In this document: positions 22,864 to 35,039 of the stretch, in pieces
Layout of the letters: each line of letters begins with the position of its first letter
How positions within the stretch are numbered: the stretch's first letter is position 1
Source: Margaritispora aquatica
Taxonomy: Eukaryota; Ascomycota; Leotiomycetes; Helotiales; Discinellaceae
Direction: 5' to 3'
DNA: 64,000 nt
Assembly: GCA_007644065.1 (NCBI GenBank)
Contig: VJWN01000021.1
Span: 76,271 to 140,270 of the forward strand
Notes under the pieces: model-generated
The model's input: the letters and a program-made list of their open reading frames with translations, nothing else
Database searches by the model: none
Told to the model about the DNA's origin: nothing
Made by a program: the position numbers and the translations under genes

Positions 22864-23773
22864 GGACGACACAGGACTGACTCTTGGCCAGCGAGGGAGG
22901 GTTAATGGAGTGAGATTTACGGTCCACGGAATACATGTTCCAAGGCTAAGGTACCGTACAGCCGATATCCATATATGATTTTCAACAAGACCCATCTTTT
23001 GCGTAAGATAAGCGGGCGTGGAATTTCGTCAATAATAACCGGGGCCATTACAAAGGCAGCTGAAGAGTGCAGATGTTGCAGTGGTGTAACAACGGGTTTG
23101 TGATGAGGATAAAGGAACGTACCTACCTAGGTAACAAAAAGCAGTGGCTTGTCTCCAATGAAAATCTATGCATCTGCATGGGAAAAGTGCGTGGTCAATA
23201 AATATAGACCAAGCCACGAGGTGCACGAGGTGGTGACGATGGCTCGGATAAGGAGGTTTGTGGTTGGTCTTCACAGCTTCAATGTGTTTAGACCAGGTTA
23301 TTAGCCAGGGCCAAAGAATAGCCCGTAGCGCTATTCAGGAGGAGATGGGTTGATGAGTTCCCACTTAGTCTGGTTGATTGTATTAAGAACGGGTCACAAA
23401 GGTACTGGTGATACGGTGAAGAACAAGGCGCTAGAAGCCACCAAGTGCCTGAACCAGAACGATCCGCGAACCAACACGAACCACGATAAACTGCCACATT
23501 GTTATTTACCAGACTGTACCTGGTAGGCATATCTTCACTCAAGAGAAGGACAGAGAGATCACCTCACCTCAGCCTCTCCCAGCATCTGCCGTCTCTCTAC
23601 CTTGGTATCAAAGTGGTCGATCTGACCCTCTTTGACCCTTTCAGGTCCAGGTTCGGTCAGGTTCTGGTTTCTCTAAAATGGAGCTACGTGAGGTGCCTTT
23701 CGTATCCCATACAATAATATACAATAATATCGAACTAAAGTAGGTAAACAGGTAAACAGGCGCAGTCACATTT

Positions 23774-23800
23774 AGTCGCAGTCGCAGTCGCAGTCGCAGC
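23774..23800 (+). repeat. AGTCGC hexamer repeat
   Basis: About four tandem copies of AGTCGC in the region upstream of the DUF1765 gene. Confidence 0.85.
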
Positions 23801-24452
23801 TACTTGCTTTACTTCCTTTCTATTCGCAGGGCTCTACCCCCCGTCTACTTTCCATCTCACTCACTCTTTGTTCATCAATGTCAAATGTCGTAAATTGATC
23901 CAAATCTCTCTCTCCCTCTCTCTTCATCCACATTCGTTTGGTTCAATCAAAATTCTAAATTCTAAATTCTTCTTATTCCCACTTGCATGATCCTCGTTCG
24001 ATCCTCATCCTCGTCGTCAATCAACCTGCGACAAGTTTAATCAGCCTATCTCTAATCGCCTGAAATCCGCTTTCCACGCTTCCATCCTTGCCGTGAAACA
24101 AACAATCGACCATACCCTCGATCAATCCTCACCATAATCCGCAGTTCTCACTCACTCCTCCTCCCAAGAGAGATCTTACCTCACCCCCCGTACCTGGTCT
24201 GTACTCTGCTGTACCGTACTGTACTGGAACCTCTTCAACTTTCAAGACAAAACTTCCATTCCTTCTCACTACAGGATCGGACACTTACACTCGCTCACAT
24301 TTACTGGTACATGCACATCCACCCAGTCTCTACACACTCTGCCAGTATTACACCCTCCCTACGACATCAATTATCCTCGCCATTCGTTTTTGGGGTTTAA
24401 ACTGCCATGTTTGCTTAGATATACGCTCACTGCAGGACGGTAGCTGCCTGCC

Positions 24453-27400
24453 ATGCAAGGTCCAACATTGACCATGTCACCAGCCTTCGATGAGAACAGC
24501 CCGTTCCCACGTTCACATTCCTCACCTAACATTGCAGATCTTGTCAACTTTGAGTTCAAGCGTCCAGCAGCTCGGGCAGCAGACGAAGAAGTCCCACGAT
24601 CCGCCAGCTTCCACTCTCTCCCTACCCTTGATGGCCAGTTTCCAGTGTTGCCAGAGACTCCGAGAGCTTTGTCCCTAGAGGTGCCGGCAGAGACGAGTAA
24701 GGAGGCAGACACAAAGCCAAAGGAGGATGGGAAGGAATCCGCAATACTGTCGAAAGAGGAGAAACAGAAGATAGAAAGGGTTGGCAGAAGGAAGTCCTTG
24801 GTTGCAAGGCCTAAATCATGGATACAACGAGTCAAGAGCTCCCCAGAAAGGCAAAACACCTATGAATCTATCCTCACCACTCCCGTCGATGCTCCTCCAG
24901 TCCCAGTAATTCCCAAGGCGAACCGGGAAACTAAGACTAAATCAGTATCCGGATCCTTTGCAACTTTTGCCCGGAAATCGTGGATATCATCATCTCGCTC
25001 GCCATCTCCCAGTCGAAATAAATTGAAGCAGAGAGAGGTCGAGAACAGTGGCTCGCCCAAGGCGGATTCTAAAGCTGACGCCATAGCTGCGCCCACTTGG
25101 GCTGTGGCTTCAGTAAAAGAGGAGGAGGAGGAATCACTACCTACAAGTGATTCGAAACCACAGCCCCGGGCTCCTACGACACTGCAAAAGATCCGACAGA
25201 GACCGCAGAGTGTGCTTATGAATCTTACAAATTTCCAGTCTGCCAATTCGTCCACCAGCAGCCTGCCGAGCAGTTCCATAGACAATCGCTCGACACCCAG
25301 AACCTCGACGGACAAAGTCCCACCTCTTTCGAAAAATGTATCCACGGATAAACTGAGCATAGGAATTGAAATGCCTCGCAGGCGAGACGAACTCTGGGCT
25401 GCCTTTCGCACGTTGGAGAACGACTACAGCAAATTTCAGTCCAAGAGCTGGTCATTAAAGACTAACGTTGTTCGCGCTTCCCTCATCCCATTTCTTCGAA
25501 CCTATGCTTCTCATCCATCAAACAAGAGTATGCGCGCGGAGGACCTTGATCGAAGAGTGGGTATTCTGCACAAATGGTGGACGGGTCTCCTGGAGGTTCT
25601 CGATGGCAGACAGAACCAAGCTGTCAGTGGTGTGGATCGACCTATCCTCCTCGATGCATGCTATTCCATCATGACCAGGCCAGAATGGCGTGCTCCACCA
25701 TCTGTATACGCACCCCTCGCTGAGCGATCTTCAAATGTATTTGGGGAGAGACGATCTTTGCCCAGGAAGAAATCATCCTCGGGTTCATTGAGCTCTTCAG
25801 CGTCCCAGTTCATGTTTGAGTCTGTCTACCACAATACTCGAAACCTGTTTATCCAAAACCTTCTCGCGCAAATGAACTTCGTGGTAGACAAAATGTCCCT
25901 GAGGCATGCTCCGGCAAGTCTCGTGACATTTTGTGGAAAGGCTGCTGCATACGCTTTCTTTTTCGTTCCTGGAGTTGCCGATATGTTGGTCAGGATCTGG
26001 AAATTGCAGGCAGATATTTTGCAGCGGGTTGCAGATGAGTTCGGCTTGCCAAGGCGTCCAAATAGAGTGGATATGGATGAAATTATTGCTGGCTTTCCAA
26101 CCCATATTCACTCTCTTGGGTGGTCCTCCGCCAAACAACTTGCAGCACAACTTCGGAGGCCTCCTAATCTACCTATCATGGCTGGGAAAATTGCCTGGTT
26201 TGGACCATGGGTGGCCAGATGGTGTGGACGTGATAGTGACTTGTTCTTTGTATTTGCCAAGCATTATCACATACTTGCTGAAGAATTTATGCCGTTAGAC
26301 CTGACTTTGCTACAGAAAGCTAGAACCCCAGGTACACTCGAGAAGCCGGCACTTAGAAAATTGAGCTAATATTTATAGGCTTTATGCTTGTCCAAGCACA
26401 ACTCCTCGCTGCACTCGATGCCACCATCCACCGGCAACCTACAGCTGATCCACTGCCAATAACATTTGACGACGTTCTTGCTGGCGCCGATGCAACCGCG
26501 TCTGCTCTGCCATTACCATCGACCAATTCTGCAAGACTAATGGCTGAGAATCGTCTAATCATGCTCCTTCGGGATTTTATATCTGAGCGACCTTCCGAAT
26601 ACGAAGCAGCTCGAGTTACCTTTGCCGAAGCTTTTGGAAAGGTCATGCAAGCTGGAGCGCGGAGGACGTCACTTTATGACCACAATGCTTGCTTTGTGCT
26701 TTGTGACTTCATGGAAGAATCACTGTCCATCTTCCTTCGTTTTCATCATGCTCACACACATCAATCAGACTTCATAAATTGGTATTTTTGGTTGGAAGTA
26801 TGCCAGAAAATGCTTTCAAGTCAAAACAGCATGTCTGAAATCCGCCTTTTTGCCTTCATCTATGGGGCTTGGAATGTCATTTCCCTTCACCAGAAAAGGA
26901 AAGAAGTCATGTGCCTCGAATGGCTACTAACAGAAGAAATATTCGACAAGTTCTTTAATCATTGGTGCCCGATGGTTCGAGCATATTACATGCGACTATT
27001 GTGTTGGCGAGTGTGCAGGGACGATGGAGAGACAACCGAGCTAGACACGTATGTTTATTTTTTCTGATATGCTATGGTGTTTTTGTTAACCCATCATAGG
27101 AAAATCTTCTGCACCGTCTCACTTCGACTGAAGTCTACGTGGGCACATTATCTCTTCTTGAAGCAACTTGCCGAAAGTAATGATGTGCTTCCACCTTCAA
27201 CTGCACCTTGTCATCCAGCACCTGGTCGTCGGTTATTGATCATCCGTAACGACAATCAAGCATCTTCTTCTACTCTATTTCTTGGCTTTGATGGTATACT
27301 TTCCCAGCAAATGAACGGGAACAAGCGGAACTCTTTAGCTTTCAGCAAAGTGGACCTGGCCAAGAGTGTCATTGAAGAATCGGTGAAGACAGAAACACCC

Positions 27401-28027
27401 GCGACGGCCCCAAACAAGAAACGCTGGACTTTTATGGGAAAGTTACTTTCTTCAAGCTCGTCCGCCCCTACTACACCAACGGCAAGCCCTTCATCCTCTC
27501 CACCAAACAGTCGTGGGACTAGCCCCCAAACAAAGACTCTCGAAGGAGCCAGACGAGAAACAGCTGCAGCGCGCACAAGGCCAGGTTTGCACGCCAAGAG
27601 CAGTAGCACAGACAGTGATACGCCAACTAGCTCTTTTTCTCATCGCGCTTTTTGCTTTAAATTCTCTCTTGAGTGGACTCAACACTTTGACAAGTCTTCG
27701 GCACAAGGCGTCCGTGGTGGTGTAGGGTTTAATATGGGCGCGGAGCGTCGTCTGATGTCGCCTCGACTTCCTGCAATAGCACAGGCGAGCATTGGTGCTC
27801 GAATTCCGAACATGAACAAGGAGGTTGTTCCGAAAGATCCAAAAGAGAGTGGGTTTGATACGTCAATGAGAGCGAAATACAGTGGTCGTGCACTTGCCGA
27901 ATGGGCTTTGATCATTGCGGAGTGCAACAACTTTTCTGAGCGTCGTAGAGCTGAAGGGGTTCCGAGTTTGAAGTGGGTTGAGGTTCCGACTCTGGGTATT
28001 GAAGGATTCAGAAGATTCGGCGGGTAA
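24453..28027 (+). CDS. DUF1765 (UPF0592-type) large protein
   Basis: Three exons close in frame: 24453-26331, 26379-27048 and 27100-28027, giving 1158 residues. The first 300 residues are Ser/Pro/Lys-rich and probably disordered and phosphorylated (for example RSASFHSLP, SSRSPSPSRNK). The conserved part starts around RRRDELWAAFRTLENDY and includes LHKWWTGLLEVL and hydrophobic helices such as AAYAFFFVPGVADML, characteristic of the fungal DUF1765 family. The molecular function of that family is not established. Both introns have clear motifs (GTACAC with ATAG; GTATGT with ATAG). The second disordered, Ser/Pro-rich insert sits around 27,440-27,640. The long leader upstream suggests elaborate transcriptional or translational control. 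Confidence 0.8.
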
Positions 28028-29673
28028 TTAGGACGTTGTCCTCGCTAGGGTTGACTTAGACGTGGTATTGGATGTTGAGCATGACCATACCTTAACGGTA
28101 GTCTCGTGCGTCGATTGGTGTGGACTTTCATTGATTTGGGATAATGCATAGCACTGGCGTCTTGTTTGATATTATTTGTGGTTCGACGCTTCGGCTCCGG
28201 CTTTGGGTTTTGTATGTTGCTTCTGCCTTGCTGGCAATGGGACTGGGTCGTTTGAATTACCTGAGCAAAAGTCCTGGATGGAACTCTTGGTGGTTGGCTT
28301 TTTACTTTTGCGTTGACTGAGACTGCCGGAGATAGGATGTCTCTAGATGGTGGGACAAAGGCGGATTGTAGATGGATAGTGTCCTGAGCTTGTATATAGA
28401 TTGTGTATCTATAGTGGATGGGAGGAGAGGATGGAGGATAGTGGTGAGACGGACCTAAAACCTATGGACCATTGAACTCATCTTATCCCCGATATCGATG
28501 TCTTGGTTTCAGCACCACTTATGTTTTTGTGCTCGTTTTGTTTTTCTGCTTCGTATTTGTGAAGTGATGATTGATCAATCCTGGCCATATTTGCTGTCGA
28601 TTCTTCAACCCGATTGGTGTTGTTCCTGGTAGTAACTAGATATGCCATTCAAATCTCTTCATTGCGCAAGCCAAGCCAATGTCAAGTAAAGTAATATACA
28701 GCAATTCTTTCGATTCGTAATCTAGTCTAACACTTTCTTTTTGATAGACGAGGCAAAAAAGGTAAATTTGGTGGTGGATTACCTCAGGCGTTCTTAATGG
28801 CAGGGAAGGTCACGAGTGTGTGTATCTTGATTAATATTTGGTCTAGTCTGGTCTGGTCGGTCTGGTCTGGTTTAGTATGGTTTAATAAGAGGCTAGGATA
28901 GATGTGAGCTATATTGTGTTGTGCTTGGGCAAAGTGAGATGAGGTGAGTTGTGGTACGTTTTTAGAAACTAGAACTAGAGTTAGAACTGTAATTGTAATT
29001 TTTGTTAAATTTCAATTCCAGTTTTAATTTAAATTTTTACTGTACATCGCGCGAAGATTTCTATTGCGTTGAGTTACCTTAGGTCTATTCTCGACCGAGG
29101 AATAATTTTCAACTAGATCGGATTCTTGACGTAATGGCCCTTGTGTAGCACGCCTGCAATCAAAGTGGTTGGGCAGTGCTGTTATTGCGGACGGAGAAAT
29201 ATAAATATATAGTTGAAAGATATATATACTACAACCTACCAATCAAACAATATGCACTAAGTCAAGACATTCTTTCAAGTTCCATGGTTCCCCAAGCATT
29301 TCTCTAAACATTAAGCCAAGGATGTAGCATTCTCCAACATTTGTGAACGTGTTTTCTAAACTAGAAGGTCGAAGAATGTAAGGTGTACTGGCATCCTTTA
29401 TTAACCACACTCTATCTACTTCCCGTATGGGATCTGAGCCATAACCAAGAAAGCCCTTCTCAGTTTTGAAGAGTCGTCTCCCTGAACCGAAGGCGAGCAT
29501 GAATTTGGAACATTCGTTTTCCAATTTCTGCTTCGCCTGTAGAGCAGTCCAAGACTCCTGCTTGTGTGGCTCGTGGCGTGTGAAAATCGCAGAGCATGAA
29601 TGATAGAATCTTACAAAGATATCCTTTCTACTCCCAGGACCCTCACAGCAGAGAAAGGCTTTTGCACTCCCAG
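28028..29673. other. 3' region of DUF1765 gene and AT-rich intergenic DNA
   Basis: No gene accepted. It contains imperfect TCTGGTC repeats near 28,840-28,880 and copy A of a diverged direct repeat at about 29,040-29,160. The ORF at 29243-29683 on the minus strand lies beyond the proposed methyltransferase stop and is not supported. Confidence 0.4.
29040..29160 (+). repeat. diverged direct repeat, copy A
   Basis: It shares the string GCGAAGATTT, then ATT..GTTGAGTT, GGTCTATT and CTTGTGTAG in the same order and orientation with a segment at about 33,463-33,560. The resemblance is partial and was seen by eye. Confidence 0.5.
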
Positions 29674-32536
29674 TCACTCGCATTCGCGCTTATTCACCGG
29701 CTTCTGCCCGTATACAACAAAACTATAAAGTTAGGAAGCTGAATCTGGTGGAGCTGAAAGCTAAAGACAACTCACAAAGGCCAGTACCAGTGGAAATCCT
29801 CATTTCTGATGACCTCATTGCACACCTGCACTAGGAAGAGCCTCAATTCTGTGGAGGACCACCCAAGATATCTGGAGAATATCGCCAGTGAGAATGCTTC
29901 TAACCCTGACAGGAAGACTTCTCTTTGCCATATTCCTATCTCTTTCAGCTTCTGGTCTTTGGGCCACCTGCCCATTGGTATTTTCTTGTTTACTACTTTT
30001 ATGTTTGTAAATCCTGCATTCTCGAATTTGGTCTTCAGTGCGATGGACGATATGCGCATGTTAACATTCGCGTACGCGGCACCTTCGCATATGAGCCGGT
30101 GCCACTCCTTAATTGCACTGTCTCGTGGCAGGCTGCTATCATCTGAAAGTGCCACGAAGTCTATATCCTGGATTTCAGCCCAGCCGCCAGGAGCAAGGCA
30201 GCTAATTTCGACTTAATGAATGGTTTGTCAAATGGTAGGACGATTGATGAGCATACTTGAAACTCTCAGAAAGGTACTTGTCCCAATTTTTCTCAGTGAA
30301 GCCGTGCCCAAAGCGACTAAACACAAAATCAAAGCTATCGGCATCGCGTTGCCAGCATAAAGTCATGTCGTCAATTTCAAACTAGGACACATCAGTAGCA
30401 TTATTTTGAATTATTTCCCTATTCTGGCTACTTACTTGACAGTTTGGAGGTACCCTGAAACTCTCAGCCATGTTGATAATGGTCAAGGATTGGGTACTCA
30501 CATATTTGGTTGTATAGCACTCAGGTCCGTACCGATGACTACGTTACAGTCATTAGAAGCGAACTTTCTAGTAGTTTTGAATTGTCACCAGTTGCATCTT
30601 TGTACTTATCAGCTATTAAACAACTATCATCAGCAATTAAATCGCAAGGATAGGATGGCCCATGACCTACCGACCTGAATAGTCCAGATACCTGTTTGAG
30701 GTTAGTAGTGTTGACCTTTGGAATGGGTTATGCATGAGTACCAGTGCCTGTGCCTTGCTCGAGTATTGTTTTAGGATTTTGCACAGGTGCCAGGAACAAC
30801 TTATGGTCCAAAACAAGGCCGATGGTATGGTGTTGCATGTCCATCCTAGGCTGCGTGAGAAATAATTCTTTGAAAGGGGACTCCCGTACCTATCTTGTTC
30901 TTGCTATAGGTTACATGAAAAGGTTAGCAAGCTCGATTACTTAAGTGCAGATTGAGAGTTTTCGTACCTCATCATTTGGCATAAGGTATACTGGAACGGA
31001 ACCACAGAAGGTTTCATCGACGATGGGTACTGTCTTGCTCCCTGCTTGATACTTTGCGCCACTGTAGGTTAGACGAATAATAACGACAATAAGCTAGAGA
31101 ACTCACAGGATAGTATCTTCTCCCATTTTCGTTTACATGATTATGTACGTGAACATCCCCCCAATTTACATCCATGGAAGAATGAGAAGACGTTTCATCC
31201 CCCGCCACGATTCCCTCTGCATCGCTATTTGAGTGACCTTGTCTCGGGAGTGGGGCTGAGGAGCTCGGTGAGTTTGGAGTAGTTGAGGGCGCTATCCTCG
31301 GGTCCTTTGTAAGATTTGAATCATCGTTATTGGGTTGTTGGTTGGCTGCCCTTCGGCTCAGGCTAACTGTGTCAGTTTTGGAGTGTCCATTCTTCTCTCG
31401 AAATTGTTGGTAGATCATCCTGACTCTTTTGAAGCGACCGATCTCCTCCTGCACCTCTTCCAGCGAATGCTTGTTAAGTAAGGATGACCCTTCCGGTTGT
31501 AGATGTGATTCTGGACCATGGACTGGATTCTCAAATGGTCCATGTGACAATGTACTTCGCTTGACCCTGCTAATCGGAGTGTTGACTTTGATTCCTGTCG
31601 CAGTATGTACAGTCCGAGAAAGTAGATTTAATGTGCCTGGCGGATCAGAGTCGCAAAGCTCCATAACACGGGTAAACCACATGCCACATGCAGCACTAGA
31701 CAAAATTTTGAGCAACCAATCAACAGAAATGAATAGCAAATCTTACCATTGTGTGCTCTTTCTAGAGCAGTCAACATTAACTACTTGGCATCTGGGACAC
31801 GAATGTTGGACGTTCTGTCGTAACTCGGTGAAAATGATACTCATATCGACACTCTGGCCTGGAAGAAATGTCCCTTCCCAAGTCCCAGCACGGGAGATGT
31901 CGCGTCTAGTAGCTCGTTCCTGCAGGACAAACTCCTTCATCTTTATTTTATTATACCCCTGCAAGCCCTGGAATCGTGCTTCAAGAACGGCGTAAAATGC
32001 ATCCCAAGAGCTTATGAATTGCAGATGCACAGGAGCTTCCCGACCAATAGCGTCTTCTAGCAAGAAAGGTTCTTGGATAAGACAACGATCTAAATGGCTT
32101 GGGAGGGAAGCTCGAATCTCTACCATCATACGAAATGTTGCAATATTTATCCAGAAGATCTTCCTCGCGAGTTGTTTCAAATCGGAGGCCAGATTCTGGA
32201 GCCAGTCCAGCTTCATGACGTCCTTAATCAATTTTGTGTGAGATGTAATGACCTCTGTATTTTTGTCAACACCAGATTGAAGATCTTCAAGCAAGCTGTT
32301 CTTTTTCTGGGCGTCATCCCTCCATAATTCGTCTGTGGCCATGTGCTCCTCACGAAGCTTCTTAGCATTCAGTTGAGCGACGTTCCTATTACTGTTAGTC
32401 ATGACTCTATTTACAAGCATCCCAATACTTACAAGTTGGCTGTGAGCAATAGCATACTCAACGAAGAGCAGTGGGCACTGATTACAGCTTGAGTTGCATT
32501 AGAAAAAAGTTCACAATCAGCCCCGTAGGGAGCCAT
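29674..32536 (-). CDS. ubiquitin-like domain / zinc ribbon / LaeA-like methyltransferase, probable fusion
   Basis: Read 5' to 3' on the minus strand. A short N-terminal exon (32536-32433) joins at 32391 to a helical segment and a ubiquitin-like fold found in fungal STAND-associated proteins. This ends in CPRC, and splicing out 31696-31746 brings in CAACG to complete a CxxC...CxxC zinc ribbon. A Ser/Pro-rich linker follows, ending NENGRRYYP, which is the usual start of LaeA-type methyltransferases. Downstream exons give LMPNDE, QEQDRMDMQHHTI, ILEQGTGTGIW (SAM site), VIGTDLS, VPPNCQFEIDD, FDFVFSRFGHGF, PGGWAEIQDIDF and the terminal VVYGQKP, ending at 29674. I could not close the junction near 31,030-31,107 in frame, nor fully resolve the exon after GTGTGIW. 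The two halves might be separate genes or carry an indel. Such methyltransferases are nuclear or metabolic regulators; the substrate is unknown. Confidence 0.68.
31696..31746 (-). other. intron completing the zinc ribbon
   Basis: Fifty-one bases, GTAAGA donor and GTCTAG acceptor on the minus strand. Removing it joins the CPRC half to the CAACG half in frame (phase 2). Confidence 0.7.
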
Positions 32537-33462
32537 GGTCTGCCAGCTCATTCAGCCACGCACACCGCTCATGCTCCGAATGCTCGAATTGTGAGTTAGA
32601 GGCCAGGTTACTCCGGGGCTGAGGGAAAGGAGGAGGATTCGGGATAGCTCGTCGTCTGTTTTCAATTAAATAATGTCAGAACCCAATTGTATATTCGAAA
32701 GAATTTATTCATTGGGGATGCCTTGTGCCCTCGCATGTAATGTAAGCCATACGCGATGTAACAATGTAACAGCCGTGATGGGTGCGATTAGTTCAATGAA
32801 TCTACATCTACAATACACTCTAGGGTGATTGCAATGCAAGCAGGCTACAAAATTACCTCTTACTCGGATTTCTAATAATAACTAACAATTGTAGAGATTT
32901 ATAAGTGCGTATTGTATGAGCAGATTAACGCATTAATTACGATTGATTTATATGAAACCAAAGATCTCCAATCCCTCATAACTTACTTGCACCCGAAAGC
33001 CATAGCCTGGTCTATATCAACATACGACAGGTTCGCTCTCATGAAGTCCCAGCCGAGGACCAGATCTTCACAGGGTCGACCTGCCCATTGGGTTTGCCTA
33101 AAGCCTGTTGAGGCGGTGTACATGGAGCTGCTGAGAGGAGCGGGTCGATTAAAAAGCCTGAGCTTGTGAGTTCCATATCATCTTTTAAATTATTATTGAT
33201 TATATTTCAAGTCAGCTCGTACGTTGAGACTGCGAAATTTAGAGTCTTGTAATTATGAAGTCATCGAAGGTAAATGAGCCTTTCTCGTTCTCGGTCTTCG
33301 GTCAAACATACATCCAGTCATCATCAGGTGACACTTAATGATAAACGGTTTGCACATTTAGAACTATTTGAAAGAGCTTAGGTCATCTTAAATGGTAGAC
33401 CTTTTTCACTCCTAAGTATAATTACTTTCCGGGTTCAGTTTCAATTATACTTTATATAACGC

Positions 33463-33560
33463 GAAGATTTCCATTAGGTTGAGTTTGGTTGGGTCTATTT
33501 TCCAGAGAGGTATTCTCGAGCTAGAAAGAATATAAATTATTCTTGTGTAGACTATGCAAG
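33463..33560 (+). repeat. diverged direct repeat, copy B
   Basis: Partner of the segment at about 29,040-29,160, in the same orientation on the other side of the methyltransferase gene. Confidence 0.5.
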
Positions 33561-34330
33561 GCAAGGCAGTTAACTGGTCTGTAGTTGAGCAATTTGCTAC
33601 AAATATTCTTTCGTTTATTGATTTAGTTATGTGGATGACTTTTTGATTCTGTTGGGTGGTGAGTAGGATTAATTACTGGATAATGACCTATATTTGATGT
33701 TTGAGGAGACTTGGGTAGCTGCAATCAGAGGTAGATAGATATCTGACCGATTGGTCTCCGGTTTAGAATTCAATTTCAACTTCAATTCCACTTGACTTCG
33801 TTACTGAGATTCACCTCCACTCGCTGACGTCGGTTTTTACCTCGGTGCTCGGTGCTTAGTGATTCTGAAGGAGATATACAGAGAGTACAGTTGGAGCTAG
33901 AGGAATCGATGGTTCAGGGTTCTTAGAACGTCCTAGACTAACTGCCGCTAAGTTTGTGTACTTGTTAGGGAGCTAAAAACTGCGAAGGTGGGTTGATGTT
34001 TAGGCAAGTGTGGTACTTGGTACTGTCCTCCGAGAAATTTAGTCCACGGTGAACCCTTCCTATTGAGCAGGATAACTATGAGAGATCCAGATTCGTTGTC
34101 AAGTTCTCGACCGGGTAAATTGCTGCTGTCATCTCTAATATTCTCACACAGCCATAGATAATACCTATTCGTATTGAGGATTCTCTTTTTTTTTTCCTCA
34201 GTGGAGTTGAATTCCAGATCTCTACCTTCAAAGCGACCAGTGCTAAGAAAACTCAATTTTATTCATGAGGCCTCGAGAATACGAGTTAACGCCACTGAGT
34301 ACCTTAGACAGCAATCCAATTTTCACCCGT

Positions 34331-34375
34331 CGTCCTCGTTCTCGTCCTCGTTCTCGTCCTCGTCTTCGTCTCGCT
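34331..34375 (+). repeat. CTCGTC/CTCGTT microsatellite
   Basis: Alternating CTCGTC and CTCGTT hexamers, about seven units, purity dropping at the right end. Confidence 0.85.
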
Positions 34376-34610
34376 GAGGTTGGCATGACTTGTTTGTGAA
34401 TGCTTTATATAGATTTCATAGATGTAGAATTTAGGAGGTGGAGATGTGTGATTTTGAGTTAACGTTCGAGGTTGAGTTGATATCTAGTCATTTGGTTTAC
34501 TCTAGTTAGATTATGGCTGAAATATAGATTGAGGTAAGTTAAATCAGGTCAGAGTGAGTCAAAATTCAGCTTCAAGTAGTTCAACCAATCCACTCAATTA
34601 AATCAATAAA

Positions 34611-34700
34611 CTCACTCACTCACTCACTCACCCACTCACTCACTCACCCACTCACTCACTCAATCAATCAACTCGCGCTCACTCGCTTACTTACTTACTT
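34611..34700 (+). repeat. ACTC/ACTT tetranucleotide array
   Basis: About 90 bases of CTCA units, with a few CCCA and ATCA variants, grading into CTTA units. It ends just upstream of a TATA box. Confidence 0.9.
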
Positions 34701-34720
34701 CAACTCCCCACCCCAAAGAG

Positions 34721-34730
34721 TATATAAAAA
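34721..34730 (+). promoter_or_regulatory. TATA box (TATATAAAAA)
   Basis: A textbook TATA element followed by a C-rich run and then CA-rich DNA suitable for transcription start. It is the clearest core promoter in the window. Confidence 0.55.
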
Positions 34731-34937
34731 CCCCTCCCTCCCCCACTTCAACCCAGCCATAGAAGCATCATCTTTAACAACAGTGTCTCACGCAGCGCAT
34801 TACACCACTTTTGATTTCGAAATCCAATTCAATTCCACGCTGTATTTTGAGTGCAGCGTACCTTATTGTACCACTTTCAGTCAACACGACAAGATTTTGT
34901 TTAGAAGACCACCTGAGTGATATAAGACGAGAAAAAG

Positions 34938-35039
34938 ATGGGAGTGCAGAGACATGACAGCGAGTATTACACCATGACAGTTGGTAGTAGTATCCTAAGC
35001 CCGCTTGTCGTCAACCTCCTTTTTCCCGCGCTGTTGTGA
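34938..35039 (+). CDS. 33-residue ORF downstream of the TATA box
   Basis: ATG in the context AAAAAGATGG about 210 bases after the TATA box. It encodes MGVQRHDSEYYT and a short hydrophobic end. A GTAGTA donor inside it could lead to a longer spliced product, but no clear downstream exon was found up to 35.7 kb. It may be a small protein, a leader ORF or part of a non-coding transcript. Confidence 0.25.
   Translation: MGVQRHDSEYYTMTVGSSILSPLVVNLLFPALL

Larger units (their letters stand above)
21509..24452. other. long gene-poor region with short repeats; promoter and 5' UTR of the next gene
   Basis: Nearly 3 kb without an accepted gene. The last 700 bases are C/T-rich and look like a fungal promoter and 5' untranslated leader of the DUF1765 gene. 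Short tandem repeats occur at 22832-22863 and 23774-23800. Confidence 0.45.
32537..34610. other. gene-poor AT-rich region
   Basis: About 2 kb with only weak ORFs (for example 32912-33169 + and 33948-34256 -), none with recognisable domains. It contains copy B of the direct repeat and a CTCGTC-type microsatellite. This could be eroded transposon or gene debris. Confidence 0.4.

Noticed and set aside
24371..25411. Long antisense ORFs over the start of the DUF1765 gene
   Set aside because: They mirror the Ser/Arg-rich sense frame and have no start context or domain of their own.
29243..29683. 146-codon minus-strand ORF just past the methyltransferase stop
   Set aside because: It overlaps the end of the spliced methyltransferase in another frame, and the spliced frame gives the family C-terminus VVYGQKP.
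32912..33169. 85-codon ORF in the gene-poor region
   Set aside because: No recognisable motif and no splice partners; probably chance.
33948..34256. 102-codon minus-strand ORF near the direct repeat
   Set aside because: Composition is fairly protein-like but there is no domain, no homologue known to me and no promoter; not strong enough to call.
34611..34700. CRISPR-like appearance of the ACTC array
   Set aside because: A simple tetranucleotide microsatellite with no spacers, in a eukaryotic genome.
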